From positions 172,402,235 through 172,466,234 of the forward strand of contig OW799233.1 in the NCBI GenBank assembly GCA_941918925.1: a stretch of DNA of 64,000 nucleotides, in the 5' to 3' direction. Origin of the DNA: Phyto melanocephala (lineage: Eukaryota > Arthropoda > Insecta > Diptera > Rhinophoridae). Below, piece by piece: positions 45,571 through 57,635 of the stretch (positions within the stretch are counted from its first letter, which is position 1; the number at the start of each line of letters is the position of its first letter). The translations under genes were made by a program, and so were the position numbers. The notes below the pieces were generated by a model. It worked only from the letters and a program-made list of their open reading frames with translations, did no database searches and was not told the origin of the DNA.

Positions 45571-45900
45571 TTAAACTAAAGTTTTAAAAACGGGTTTTGT
45601 TTTATAATGCCACATAAAACCATCATAAACATTAAATGTTTCCAACATTTTTCCTTTAGGTCCTATTTTGGACATGTAGCGTCCTTTTGTTCGAACCATA
45701 GTTTGAATACATATATCTATCGATATTGTCAAGTCTTGTCCGCGAAATACTATTGGTGACGGTATCTTTTCTGTAGTTTTTAGAGAAACACCTTTCGTCG
45801 ATATGGTAATGCCATAAATGAAATTGGTATTTTGTTCAACATTCGTAAATTGTGTTCTTAATTTTTGAAGCCTTGAAAATTGTATCCATCTAAAATTTCC
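45571..45900 (-). CDS. Unrecognised 109-codon open frame (exon-like or relic)
   Basis: An open minus-strand frame without an ATG at its beginning (first in-frame Met is over 60 codons in), so it is an exon, a gene relic, or accidental. Composition is protein-like: TISTKGVSLKTTEKIPSPIV, FRGQDLTISIDICIQTMVRT, KGRYMSKIGPKGKMLETFNV and YDGFMWHYKTKPVF, ending at a TAA at 45571-45573. Just 5' on the minus strand is AAATTTTAG, which could be a splice acceptor, although it would start the exon inside the frame. I do not recognise a domain. No neighbouring coding exon was found. A Tc1-like fossil lies immediately beyond on the other strand. Confidence 0.35.
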   Translation of the reverse strand, partial: GNFRWIQFSRLQKLRTQFTNVEQNTNFIYGITISTKGVSLKTTEKIPSPIVFRGQDLTISIDICIQTMVRTKGRYMSKIGPKGKMLETFNVYDGFMWHYKTKPVFKTLV

Positions 45901-45944
45901 TTAAGAGTTGCTACATTGGATATTCGTTAAACATTAGAAAATGA

Positions 45945-46335
45945 TCAAAAAATCAATGTGAATTAAAAAACAATTCGAAGTTATTGAAGAAAAAAGTTTA
46001 TTCCATAGAGGAGCACCAAGAAGAGAATTTTTAATAAGCAAAATCGACAAAAGAAAGCTACTGGACTTTGCACTACCCTTTAAAGACAAACCAATGGATT
46101 TAAAACCAATGTGATATTAAAAGATGAGAGAACGTTCAAAATATTTAGTTTTAATGACAAGTAAAGAATGTCTCGCGAACCAAAACAAGAATTGCAACCG
46201 AAAAAAACCAACAGAAAAGCGTGTAGCGTAGCGGTAGTTCAGTCATATTATGGTGCTGTATGTCGTATATAGGGGTATTTTGCCAATTTAGCCTGACATT
46301 TGGTCAAAAGTGAAATTTAAGAAATATATAACAAT
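45945..46335 (+). pseudogene. Tc1-like transposase fossil
   Basis: Frameshifted readings give HRGAPRREFLISKIDKRKLL then DFALPFKDKP (the linker and second helix-turn-helix region of Tc1-type proteins), SREPKQELQPKKTNRKA (where relatives have the WRKPNEEL..K block) and SVAVVQSYYGAVCRI.GYFA (remnant of the VMVWGCFS strand). No catalytic Asp/Glu is recoverable and no TIRs were assigned. A different family from the 23581 element. Confidence 0.55.
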
Positions 46336-47182
46336 TAGAATCGTTCAGAGGTAGGATTAGTTCTTTTTATGAAAACTTATTTCCCTTGATCCGATATTTC
46401 TTATTTTAAAGCTTTGACTTTAACCCATATTTCTGCTTAGTCGTCGGTGAATAGAATTGAAAACAATTATAGAACGTTTTGTGTCTTAGGGTATTCTAAA
46501 AAGCGGCTTGAAAAATTCAGCAACCAATGTGGGTTACAGTGGCGCATAGTATATCTTACAAGAGAATGACTGAAAGCACACCCCGCATATTGTAAAGGAG
46601 TGGTTGCTTTATTACGCTCAAAAATAACTCCATTTGTGATAATTGTACTGTTTGAAACAGTAAGCAACAACTTTATCGATGTCGGTATTCAGTAACATAT
46701 ATTAACAACAGTTTTTATAGTCAAACAACAATAATTTTGTTGCTGTTGTTTTATCAAAAAAAAAACAAAGTTAAACCTTAGACCCGACTAAGTCTCGGCA
46801 TTTATTAAGACACTTTTTATGTCAAAGATGCAACTTTAATGTAACATATGTCGAGCGTTGTTAATCGTTAGTGCAAACAACAATGAGTATCGATAGATTT
46901 AACGATTGTCGGATCATTAAAAGTGAGTGAATCGCATCACTGAATACGAAAGAATATTTGTGGTATTAAATAAGACGTTTTCTTCGAAGAAAATCACATG
47001 GGAATAAACAGGAGCTTAAAAATGGATTTAAGCACGAATGGAACCAAACAGCAACACAAATTATATTTTATATCAATTATACTTTGAAGGCAGTGACTGA
47101 GACAAAAGGAGGCCATTTTATATACTAACTTAATAGTTTATATCCTTCTAACAATTATTTAAATCAAATTTTGTTTGAGGGT
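46336..47182. other. No recognisable gene
   Basis: AT-rich. The 67-codon minus frame at 46467-46670 has no recognisable motif. Some of this may be the remainder of the preceding fossil. Confidence 0.45.
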
Positions 47183-47190
47183 ACATATAT

Positions 47191-47808
47191 GTGAAGCGAC
47201 ATGACGAAAGGGACCTTATCTTGCCAGGACAAAATTCTAAATAAAATGACAACAAAATCATGCAAAAATCTCAAAAATTAACGAAGTTACAGTATTTTGA
47301 AGTTTTTTTTTCAAAAAGGTAGTTTCGAAATAATTTCGGTTCAAATTTGACTATGTTTTTTTCATAATCGTTAGGGCAAAAAAACAACAATGAATACCGA
47401 CAAATTTAACGAGGGACCTTCTCTTGCCAGGGGTCTAAATAAAGCTTTTGATACCAATGAATTAAGGACAAAATTCTGAACATGTGACGAAAATTGACGA
47501 AGTTACAGGTTTCGAAATAATTGAGACTAAGGTTTTACTGTGTTTTTTAACGTCTTTTTCAGGATTTTGGCTGACCTATAAAGTGTTCGTGTGTTTATTT
47601 TGATTTTGTTTGGAAGTTTTACCCACCCCTGCCTTTTTTTAACACCCCCCAAGTGCTGATAATGTATTGTAGATACGCGACGAGATGTGTAGGTAGCGTT
47701 ACGTGTCAAAATCTCAAAACATTAAATATAGACTTTAATTCACTATTTGGCCTGTACTGAAAATTTTACTCTGACCAGATAAGGTCCCTTTCGTCATGTC
47801 GCGTCACA
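47191..47808. mobile_element. Inverted-repeat element with possible 9-bp target duplication
   Basis: The left end GTGAAGCGACATGACGAAAG, then GGACCTTATCT, and the right end (reverse complement GTGACGCGACATGACGAAAG, then GGACCTTATCT) share about 33 bp with one difference. TACATATAT lies on both sides (47182-47190 and 47809-47817). A nine-base duplication would point to a MULE-like origin, but the AT alternation makes this weak. Inside, GGGACCTTMTCTTGCCAGG and GACAAAATTCT are repeated at about 47210 and 47412. No transposase. Confidence 0.7.
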
Positions 47809-47824
47809 TACATATATGTTTTGA

Positions 47825-49465
47825 AAACAAGATTTTATGTATCTTCTTTTTTAATTATTTTATTGTTTTTTATTTTAATAAAGGAATAAATATAAATGTT
47901 CATTTTAATTCTAAAACATATTTTTTTATATATCCACAATCTTGAGCGGAATATAGAATTTTTCAGAGTAAAATTTAAGCGTATTTTTAGTTTTATTTAC
48001 ATTTTTACCTTAAGAAAAATTTTAAATAATTTTCCGCTAATCTATGCCCTTTAATTAATTTTCTCTTTAATTTTGTTAAATGCTTTTGCAGTATATTTTC
48101 GTTAAATTAAAAAAAAAAAGACTTATCTGTGTAAATTAATTTAATTAGAAAACTTTTTATTTATCATTTTTTAATTGCTGTTAAAGATTGGAAATTAACT
48201 TTTACAAACAGTTTTACTCTAAAACAATAACAACAACAGCAGACATTTTCCAAACAAAAACAACAAAACCAAATTTACAATACTTAAATTAGAAAATTAA
48301 CAACGCCTAACTTTTGGAAAAACAGATGTTTATGCAAATAAAATCTTTAATGTAAATTTTCTTTTGATTACAAAAATTGAAATATTTCTTACACGAAGCA
48401 AGTTGGAGTGACAAATTAAGTAACTTTAATACAACAAATGCTATAAAAATGGACACCAGAGATTTGTTTTGTTTATGTTAATATCCTAGGAGCGTTAGTG
48501 ATTATATTCTGTAAAATTTTTAATAGCAACAACGACTTTATAGGCGACAAGAATAAAGAACAAATGGTAAGAGATTATTTTTTTAGGATTTAAAGCGTTT
48601 GATTTTACAGCCCTTTTTATATAGACATTAACGCAACCGAAAACAAAAACACAATTCCCAAAAAATGTTAGCGCCATAAACACTTAACAATACTCAACTA
48701 CATCAAAAGCAGGGACACTAAAAGAACAAATGTTTTAAAATTTTAAAGTTAAAAAGGAAATAAAGCAAAATTGTTGATAATTTCTATGAAAAGGGATTAA
48801 ACTTGGAGAAATATAAATTTCTTATATACGACAATGGAATGCAGTGCACATGTTTTACAAAAAAAATCTAAAGTCATTAAGCTTTAGTATGTAAAAAGTG
48901 GTCTTAATGAAATTTTGTTAATACCTCTTAATCACAAATAGTCGTCTTATATGGTTGAAGTTTTATAATAAATAGCTAATATATTAAAAAACAAAATAGA
49001 AATTAATTTGACCCAATGTGAACCTTAATTCATAAAGCATAGTTCGCAGAAAATCCGTTCAACTGCTAAAATTTATTTTTTATCAGATTTTGAGAAAATT
49101 TTTTGTTAATTTAACTGTCTAAACATGATGACCGCGTGCAATACAAAAAATGTTGTAGGTTTTAAAAATGTTTCAAAATGTTTTATATACGATCAAACTA
49201 AATTTAAAATACAATTTTACTTTATATCCGTAATTTAAGATCTTTATTATTGATCATAATAGCCATGTTCTGACACTCATAACACGCAAGTGAGACTAAA
49301 AAAATCTCAGCAATAATTCGGAAACAATTCAATAAATTGAAAAGGATTGATAGAGTTTTGACTTTTTATTAATTTATATCACATTACAAATATATGTAGA
49401 TATAACTTTAATAGATCTAACATTACTTATGAATTTGTAGAAAAATTTTCAACTTTCACTAGAGA
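47825..49465. other. No recognisable gene
   Basis: AT-rich sequence; no landmarks or coding signature. Confidence 0.55.
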
Positions 49466-49479
49466 TTTGGTAGTTGTTT

Positions 49480-50700
49480 CAGTGAATTTTTTGTTTAAAC
49501 ATAATTTTTTTAAATTTTTTATACTGTGCTACACCATTTTTCTTCTCGTCATAAGATCCCAATATCTTTTAATTGGCCTTAGCTCCGGAAAATTTGGCGA
49601 ACTTTCCCCTCTTGATAAAAAAAATTATGTTGTTTTGGTACCTCAAAAAAAAGCTTCCTCGCTACAGAGACATGATGATAAATTGGTCCAAAAATATGTG
49701 AACACATTGTGTTCTCTTATGAAAGAAAGAGAGCCTTTAAAAAAAATTATTTGTTGTGAATTTCTGTATTTATAGGCCGACTGCACTAAACGTCTTGCTT
49801 CTTTGCCCCAACTGAATAAAGCTTGCCACATCAAGAATTTTTAAGAAATTTTGTCTTCTTTTGGCTCCTAAACTTATCTTCAGCATTTCCTGGACCCTTA
49901 GCAGCATAAAAAATTTTGACCCGAAAGCTGCAAAAAATCTGCAAGTACAAACGCTTTATCGTCCACTAAGCAACACAATGATTTTTGTACGAAATTTGGC
50001 TGTAATTTTCGTGCACTACTTTTGGATTCTAAGTTATTTGCCGGCACTCCTGTCTGGAAGTTTTAGGCCCTTTTATATATGTTTTTATTGGTTTTATAAT
50101 CAAAAGTTTATTTATTTAGAGTATTTCGGTAAAACAACTTAAAAACTAGAGAGATAAAAAGGAACTGTACAGAAATTCAATAAACTACGTATTACATAAA
50201 TAGGGAAGGAACAAAAACAAAATTTAAAAGCATAGAGTTGCATTTGATATAAGAAGGGCATGTAATAAATTTTATATTGTGTTGCCACACTTTCAACAGT
50301 TTTAGAGCCTGCATTTAACGGAGCATTTATCTAATACAAATGTTTTTCGATCAGATTTAATTGGAGCTCTAAATTTTCTTTAAATTTTCTTCGACTTCCA
50401 TTATCATGCCGACATTTTTTTCTTCCTCAGCCGGGTATTCTAACAATGGTCAAATTCGCCTGATACTGTTAAATAACATTAGAGACAGTTTGACGGCAGA
50501 CCTTTAATTTTTTGGCCAATTTTTTGTACGAATAATTTGGATTTTTTTTACTTTTACTTTTTTTTATTTTACACACAACAACTGTAGTTTTGATCAAAAG
50601 AGTGCTGATGATGAAACCGTAGCTGGTTTCAAAAATGCATTCCGCTCAGCTAGTGTCGGATGACTAATTCTTCCTTAATATTCTTTTCGTTATCGCATTG
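49480..50700 (-). pseudogene. Tc1/mariner-superfamily transposase fossil
   Basis: Minus-strand readings in several phases give KLKVCRQTVSNV-type helix-turn-helix (about 50476-50520), KSLCCLVDDKAFVLADF (about 49934-49985, first acidic block), SGQNFLCC, MMWQALFSWGKEARRLV (49790-49834, the central beta strand), then FIREHNVFTYFWTNLSSCLC (about 49670-49720), where relatives have FWPDLAS; the second catalytic Asp is Asn. A weak VPK..NFF..EGKFA.FSGAKAN continuation matches the VPKxMNPPNCPxLRPIE region. The lineage is one of the insect families with a W-P-D-L-A-S block; I cannot name it. Heavily decayed. No ends identified. Confidence 0.6.
50605..50635 (+). other. CTGATGA-hairpin-AAAA motif
   Basis: CTGATGA is followed by a perfect stem TGAAACC / GGTTTCA with a six-base loop (GTAGCT), then AAAA. 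It resembles a hammerhead core but lacks the required G of GAAA, unless the stem is re-registered. Weaker than the motifs at 32948 and 34532. Confidence 0.25.
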
Positions 50701-51590
50701 AACTTATAGCCTAATGAAAATTTTAAAATATAATGCAAATAAAAGTTCACAAAATTATATTCAATTTGTATTTTCTTTTTAATTCTTATTAAATTTAGCA
50801 CATAACTTTTCATTACATATTTTGATCAAACACACAACAAGTCCATTTGATGCTCATTTACAATAATTAAAGACATATTTTACAAAGATGACTAGATTAA
50901 AAAATAATACTTAATAGTTAAAAGGCCAAACATGTGTTAAAATCGTTTCAATTTTAGTCCTTTCTAATATTAAATATTTCGTTTGCTTACGAATTTAAAT
51001 ATCAAAAAAAAAGAAATTTGAACTAGCACTAAAGATGCTAACATTACCCTTATTGTCTTTTTTTTGATGGGAGAATATATTTAAGAAAGTTTGAGAAAAA
51101 TATTTTATTCCAACTCAAAGTATTATAAACAGTATATCAGCCACAAAACTTTAATAAGACTTAAAAGAGAAAAGGAAAAGTAGTAAGCATGAAAGGGGAG
51201 GCACATAAATAGCAGCAATAAGGTGCTTGGCCAAAGTTTTGTTGCCATAGGAAACGCTTGGAAAAGCTATAGATATAAAAAAATTAATATTTCAGTTAAT
51301 TAATATACAACAAATTTTGAACAATCCAAAAGGTTGTTTTTTTGTATCAATATGTAATTTAAAACTAACTAGTATTAGTTAAAACTTTCACACAATACAT
51401 TAAAAAAAAAACACTAAATGTTTTTTTAAATAATAACATGTTTTTACAAACAGATTATAGCAGGGGAGGCCAAACAAAATATACATTTTTGACTGTTTGC
51501 AAGTGAATTTTATTTTAAGCAGGTTTCCTAAATTTTCAACATTTTTAACTGATATCAGCTTCAAAAACTTTCCGACCCTTAGCTTTTCCC
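50701..51590. other. No recognisable gene
   Basis: AT-rich; nothing identified. Confidence 0.55.
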
Positions 51591-51597
51591 TTGTTTT

Positions 51598-52395
51598 CCA
51601 GTTGAATCGCGGTAACAAAAACACTGCCTTACGTGAACACCGGATAAGATGAACATAATTTTTTTTACACTGACTACTCTGTAGCGTGAACACAGTGAGA
51701 AAGCCTCAAAACGTGAACAAATTTGTCGGTTATCCAAACCGTTTTCATAAAAAGGGGTATCCCCGTATATAATTGCACAGGTTTAGTTTAGTACGCGCTG
51801 CTGATTGAGCATAATCTAATCCAAAGTTATTCGTAAAAAATGTCACAAAACTACCAAAATTCTAAAGTTGAACTTCTTGTGATTGGAAAGGCCAACAAAT
51901 CCTCGCTCTTTTAGAAATTTGATTCTCCTGTAAACTACAATTACTCTAAATCGTAATGTAATTTTTAAATATTGGCTTAACCTTTAATGGACGCTATTGG
52001 CTATTTAAATTCAACTTGGCAACGTCTTGAAAAGAAAACAATCGCAAAATGCTGGACGAATATTTGTAGCTATTTAGGAGAAGACTGTGAAGAGAATATC
52101 CCGTTAGCTATTTTGAGAGAAAGAATTTCTTCAGCAATTAAAATTTAAAAATTAAAAAATCATCAAATAAAAGTAAACACATTTTTTTAATTAATTTTAA
52201 CGTCCTTTTTTCTTAACAAAACATATGTATGTTCATGACATTTCGAAACACAAAAAAATTATGAATTTGAGTTAAAATAAATGGCTAATTTATTTGGAAA
52301 TTTTAAAAATTTACACCTTTGTGAACATGAACAACTTCGCAAAAGTGAACACGCATGGTTTTCAATTGTTCAAGTTACCGCGAGTCTACTGTATA
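51598..52395 (+). mobile_element. pogo/Tigger-like remnant
   Basis: The right end (reverse complement ATACAGTAGACTCGCGGTAA, then CTTGAACAATTG) fits the CAGTAGACTCGCGGTAAC-type TIR known for pogo/Tigger elements. The left counterpart is decayed: TTGAATCGCGGTAAC at about 51602, with GTGAACA motifs following, as at the right end (TGTGAACATG, AGTGAACACG). About 800 bp remain of a normal 2-2.5 kb, with part of the DDE domain inside. Confidence 0.65.
51840..52150 (+). pseudogene. pogo-like DDE transposase, C-terminal fragments
   Basis: From the ATG at 51840, MSQNYQNSKVELLVIGKANK gives the (L)LVIGK.x.PR.F block that follows the first catalytic Asp region of Tigger/pogo proteins, then a decayed PVNYNYSK segment. 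After 51985, MDAIGYLNSTWQRLEKKTIA and KCWTNICSYLGED match the C-terminal helices following the last catalytic residue. The middle, with the second and third acidic residues, is deleted. The CENP-B-like DNA-binding N-terminus is also absent. Confidence 0.7.
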
Positions 52396-52544
52396 CCAAA
52401 GCTTCAAATCAAACTCATAAAAAATAATTTTTGAACCTAAAATGTATTTTATCGTTTAGTTTGGACATATTCAGAAAATGCCACACCAATCGTGCTTTTA
52501 TATTTTTTGATCAAACTGCAATTAAAGGCATCATACAAAGCATA

Positions 52545-52894
52545 GCCAGCAAAAAAAAAGACCAGCAAAAGATGAAGTGAATACATGCGTTCATCCAACG
52601 ATAAGATGGTTTCATTAAGATGAAATATGCATGATTTCAACATAAACGTGTCACTTGGGATCATGTGAAACTACACTTTATTCTAATAAGTTCATGCATA
52701 TTTGGTAAAGTTGTCTGACTAAATGTTGTTTTTTTACATAAACTGTGTAAAATATTTTGCATTATATTTTGAAGCCCATCATTTATGACAAACTATTTTA
52801 GATTAAAGGAGGCATGAAAAAATCCTGCTCTTGTACTATTAATTTATGTCTTAAAAAATATTATTTACATTGATCTAGTGTAATATTTTTTCGC
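52545..52894 (+). mobile_element. CCCAGCAAAA-family MITE, copy D (decayed)
   Basis: Left end GCCAGCAAAAAAAAAG, internal CATCATTTATGACAAACTAT and TTGTACTATTAATTTA as in copies A and C. The right end ATATTTTTTCGC is poor. Confidence 0.5.
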
Positions 52895-54080
52895 AAAATA
52901 ATTTCGGTTTCACTGAGCTAAAATGGCTATTTTCCCGTCAAATCTAGCAATTTTTAATCATTTTTTGCCGGAAAAAATATGATTTAGCTATTAAAGGGAA
53001 ATCTAGCGATTTTGGCCGTTTTTTAAATACATTTGTTGTTAGCATTCTTAAAGGGTAGCTACCAATTCGATTATACATTGTTAGGTGAATGCTATTTTCA
53101 ATACATTTTTTTATACAGATTTTGAATTTATAGCTCGAATAATTTTATTGTAAAAAGTATATGTAAATTAAACGTTGCATTCTTTTTTTAGATGAGTTAG
53201 TGTATTTTACAAAAAACTTTTTTAAAGAAATTCCAAACGTTGCAAAAAAAAACTATTATAAACGAAAATTTGTTCATGGTTAAGCCAATAAAAGTCCTGG
53301 GTAGTGCAAGGTTTAAAAGACGATACAAAAGGATATTGATGCAGGTGCACCCTGTCTGCAAAATTTTACAACTAAAAAAACAAGACATCTGCATTGGTGA
53401 GAGGGGTATATTGGACAAATTTTAATTAAAACAACATACGACAATCAACTACGTTAGTGATTTATGTAAAAAAACATTTTCATGGAGCAAATGAAAACCG
53501 TTTTTATAGAACCAAATGCTTAGCGATAAAAAAAGTATTTTAGTGCCCCATCAGGTTCCCGGTATAGTGTTGTAGACGTGTTGTAGACGTGCCATTGAAT
53601 TATTAGGCATGTTTTTTTTAAACTAAAAATCTAAGTGGTACATAAATCTAAAATAAATATTTTATTTGATATAGGTATTTTAATAATTATTTTCATTACC
53701 GAAAAACAACAAATTGTGTGAACACTTCTAAGCTTGGCTGAAGTCGCCGATGAGGCAGCTTCAATTACGATTGAAGCTAGAGACTAGATTACAATTTTAC
53801 ATATGAAAGTGAATAAATCCAAAAAGGGTTTTAAAAAGTAGATTATTATCCTTATTTTACATATAAAGTAATTAGTAATGCATGATAAATGTTATTTTAA
53901 ATTTTGAATTTAAATATAACGTAAGTATGTTTCTTTAATTTTTTTGCATACATTCATGCATAACATATGGGCAATTCAATGAATATGTCAACCACGACTG
54001 TAAAAATAAAAACTCTTAATAAAGGTTTAATGATAAAGGAAACACTCTTGCTATGCGTAGGTGTTAAGAGCTTATTAAAT
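52895..54080. other. No recognisable gene
   Basis: AT-rich. GTGTTGTAGACGTGTTGTAG at 53570-53590 is a short direct repeat. Nothing else. Confidence 0.5.
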
Positions 54081-54084
54081 GATT

Positions 54085-54155
54085 TTAGGTTAGGTTAGGT
54101 TGAAAAGGAGGGGTATAAAAGCCCAAACCCATGACAGGTATACATATATATAAAT
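54085..54155 (-). repeat. SINE-like tail fragment
   Basis: TTAGGTTAGGTTAGGTTGAA, GGGGTATAAAAGCCCAAACC and CATGACAGGTATACAT. Same order as 408-470; 3' portion only. Confidence 0.5.
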
Positions 54156-54450
54156 ACACATATATAAATGATTTTAATAGCAATAATAAGTTTTTAATCT
54201 GATTATCTCTTGGTAAAATGTCCAGCCCATTCCAAAGATAAAAAAAAATTCATACGTTTTCATATTATGAGAAGCACTTTATATATGTCTCTCAAACTGC
54301 ATATTCATTATGGGAAAAAGTTAGAATTTAACTAGTTTGTAGTAGGCTAAGGTGACTAATTTAGAATTTAGAACCTAATTTAGAACTTAATTTAGAATTT
54401 AACTTTTTTCTTTACATATGTACCTGAGAATATTATAAGAGAATAATCTG

Positions 54451-54830
54451 TCACGTACGATATGTCACGTACGATATTAAATTATATTTATTATCAAATC
54501 ATTTAAAGATTGTTTTCAATTAAGCATGATGGATTTTGAATGAAAAATATATGGTTTAGTGTAAGAAATGAAAAAAAAAAAAAATTCCGCCCAATATTCG
54601 CAGATTTTTTCATATTTCCATATATACCTCAAAATCACTTCCGTTTTCAGTCACGTTCGATATACTCTAATTTTGCTCGATATTTTAGACAACAATTATT
54701 CAAATATAACTATTTTTCTTTTTTAAATAAAGTACCATTTGAATGGAATATAAAGATCTAATTTTGTTTCAGTTACTCTTACTTTTGCAAAAATTATTCC
54801 ACTTTATTGGAGTACTAATGTCACGTACGA
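54451..54830 (+). repeat. Cluster of TCACGTACGA motifs
   Basis: TCACGTACGA occurs at 54451, 54465 and 54821, and TCACGTTCGA at 54651, all in the same orientation and mostly followed by TAT or TGA. Four hits of a GC-containing decamer in 380 bases of AT-rich DNA is unlikely by chance. Either internal repeats of an unnamed element or a protein-binding cluster. Confidence 0.5.
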
Positions 54831-55260
54831 TGACATATATGTATGTAAATTATTGTAAAATTACTGTACTTTTCTTTTTTGCTTTCTGTCCTTATTTAAG
54901 TAAGACTTAGCGATAAAACGCACAATTTTTCGCGCTTTAAAAAAAATTAACAAAAACTTGGCTATTTTTGTTAAATATGCCAGAATTGGAAAAAAAATAT
55001 CGATTTTTCGCTAAAATTTTGAATATTTTTAATTTTTAGCTATTTTCTATTTATTTATTTTTTTAATTTAGTTTAGCGATATTTTTTGGGAAAAAGTTGG
55101 CAACAGTGTTCAATTTATTGTCATTTATTGTTATTCTGTACGTACGTATACGTAATATATAGATATCAACATTTTAATTGTTTATTAAGTATACGTACCT
55201 ATGTAGTATATACTAGACATCTGATGGCTGTTCTCAGAAGCCATTTAAATATATTTGATT
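54831..55260. other. No recognisable gene
   Basis: AT-rich with TACGTACGTATACG near 55140; nothing assigned. Confidence 0.5.
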
Positions 55261-55261
55261 A

Positions 55262-55925
55262 TTATACCCTTCACACAGTGAAAAAGGGTATATATAGGTT
55301 TGTCAGTCCGTGTGAAATTTCTACAATTTTCATTTCCGACCCCATAAAGTATATATTTTCTGAAAGCTTATGAATAGGTGAGTCGATTAAGCTCTGTCAG
55401 TCTGTCCGTGTGTATGTTGAAATCAACTTTTTGAAGCCCCCCGAAATCGCTTGGACCCGGGTGAGGTATTAAAATATCAGAAATATTCGGGAGTAGATCG
55501 GTATTGAAAATCAGAAACATAGGTTTATAAACAACTGAGATATGAGCAAAAACCCACGACCACCTCGATTTTTTTTCCACAAAAACAACATTACAACAAC
55601 ATACATACATACAAACTTGTATATTGGTTAAAGTAAACGTGGGATCGAATCCCAGCTGAGCCAAAAAAATTTTTTTTTTAATTTTTTTTTTATTTTTGTT
55701 TTTATTTTTTATTTAATATATTATTTATATTTTTATTATTTTCTTACAATTTTTTTTTTTATTTTATTTTGTTTTATATTTATTATTTATATTTTAATTA
55801 TTTTTTTTTAATTTTTTTTTTTTAATTTTTTTTTAAATTTTTTTTAATATACACATTGCATGACTACACGTTGTGAAGGGTATATAAGATTCGGCATGGC
55901 TGAATATAGCACTCTTACTTGTTTT
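55262..55925 (+). repeat. Interspersed GGGTATA family, both ends present
   Basis: Starts TATACCCTTCACACAGTG, AAAAAGGGTATATATAGG; then CCCCATAAAGTATATATTTT, GTCAGTCTGTCCGTGTGTAT, GTTGAAATCAACTTTTTGAA, GCTTGGACCCGGGTGAGG. The middle (55660-55855) is an extreme T/A-rich expansion. Ends GAAGGGTATATAAGATTCGG, CATGGCTGAATATAGCACTC, TTACTTG. This is the reference copy for the family in this window. Noncoding; transposition mechanism not inferable. Confidence 0.75.
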
Positions 55926-57630
55926 TCAATTACGTACTCTTTAGAAAAGTGTGACAATTCATACTTAACCAAGCTCTATATAAATTTAAATCTCTGCTAC
56001 CTATATCTTTCCGAGTCTTCTCAAAGCAAACGGACGGTGTTCTGATGTAAATAGATTGGTTGAGAACCGCTCAACTAAATTTAAAAATTAATGCTATCAT
56101 TGTATATTAATCATATCATTAATAATAAAAATAATTAATAATATTCAAATGAAGGCTGAGGACAAGTCATGGCAATTTAATGTTAGTTCTTAAGTATCAT
56201 TTACCCTCACCACCATGCTATCAAATAATATATATTGCATTAGATAGCCCTTACCGTATATCTAACTAATAGAGATTAATTTTTCGTAGAATTAGTACGA
56301 GAAAATGAGTTAAACATTATTAATATATTTGTTATTTTATTTAACACAGTTTAACATAACGAACCAAACAAAAAATAATCAGAAAATTCAACTTTTTGCA
56401 CCACCACGCCTTTTTATAAATTTGTCAGTATTTTGATTGCGTGCTAGTTTTGTTTCGTTTAAGAATTATATTATTTTTATTTTATAACAAAATAATTAAA
56501 ACTAACGTAAATATGTATATAAAATATATAAAATTAGTGAAAGGAATGTTACTAACACTTCAATATCTTTAATAATAATTTAAATATTTTGAGTCATTTT
56601 GAGTTTGAATTTATACCAATTTTAAGATAAAACATATAAAGCATTATGTGTAAAATAAGAATAAGAAATTAATTATTTATATATTAATGTTCACCATTGA
56701 AATTTGAAGAATACTGCAGACCTGCTGTATTTGGCATATCGCGAAACTAAATCTTTTTCACTTAATAACAAAATTATTTTCTGTTATATGGACATATGTA
56801 TGTATATTAGGTTTCCGATATTAAATTAACATTATTGTATGTGTGAACGTATATGTAAAAGTACATGCATATGTTTATATGTATGCAGATGTATGTATAT
56901 AAATGTGTGTTTTAAAGTGTGTATGAGTGTGGATATGAATGAGTATATGAAGATCTGTATATTCTTTTTGTTATTACGTGTTAAGTATTGAAATTATATA
57001 ATTATTTAAATGTAACCAAAAACAACATTGTCGTTAAATAAAACTATGTAAAGGATTTGTTTAAAAAGAAAAACTTCTAATTGGGGAACAAAACCCAAGA
57101 GAAAAAAACTGGTACCGAAAAAATTAATTTTTAAATGGTTTATATGCCAAACTCAGATTCGTTAAATTGCACAAAATTTTCCGAAATGTTCTGGATACAA
57201 ATTCATAAAATTGCACAAAATTTTCCGAAATGTTCTGGATCCTTGTATATTTTTGCTCGAACTGGTTTTCTTGCGATAAAATTAAATTAAAAAAAATATT
57301 TTATACGAATTATTTCTAGACATTCAGGAAACCGTATAGTTTACCCTACTAAAAACATTAGATTAAATTTCGTCACTCCTAAGCAAATCATATTTATGAA
57401 CCCACCACTAAATATATTGACTATGTTGGGTAAAAGAAAAACTAAGTTCCAAGTTAATTTAAGAATAATTTATCTCCTTCGCAAATATTCTATCTAAAAG
57501 CAGTTTTCTTATTTTTCTCTTCCTTAAGCCTTGACGAATCCTTCCTTTTATGAAAATTATTTTTATAATGAAAATTTTTAATATTATAATTCCAAGTACA
57601 TTTCCAAGTTGTGTAGTTTTATTATTTTTT
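55926..57630. other. No recognisable gene; short tandem repeat
   Basis: AT-rich. At 57157-57240 a 44-bp unit containing TTGCACAAAATTTTCCGAAA and TGTTCTGGAT is repeated almost twice. Confidence 0.55.
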
Positions 57631-57635
57631 TCTTT

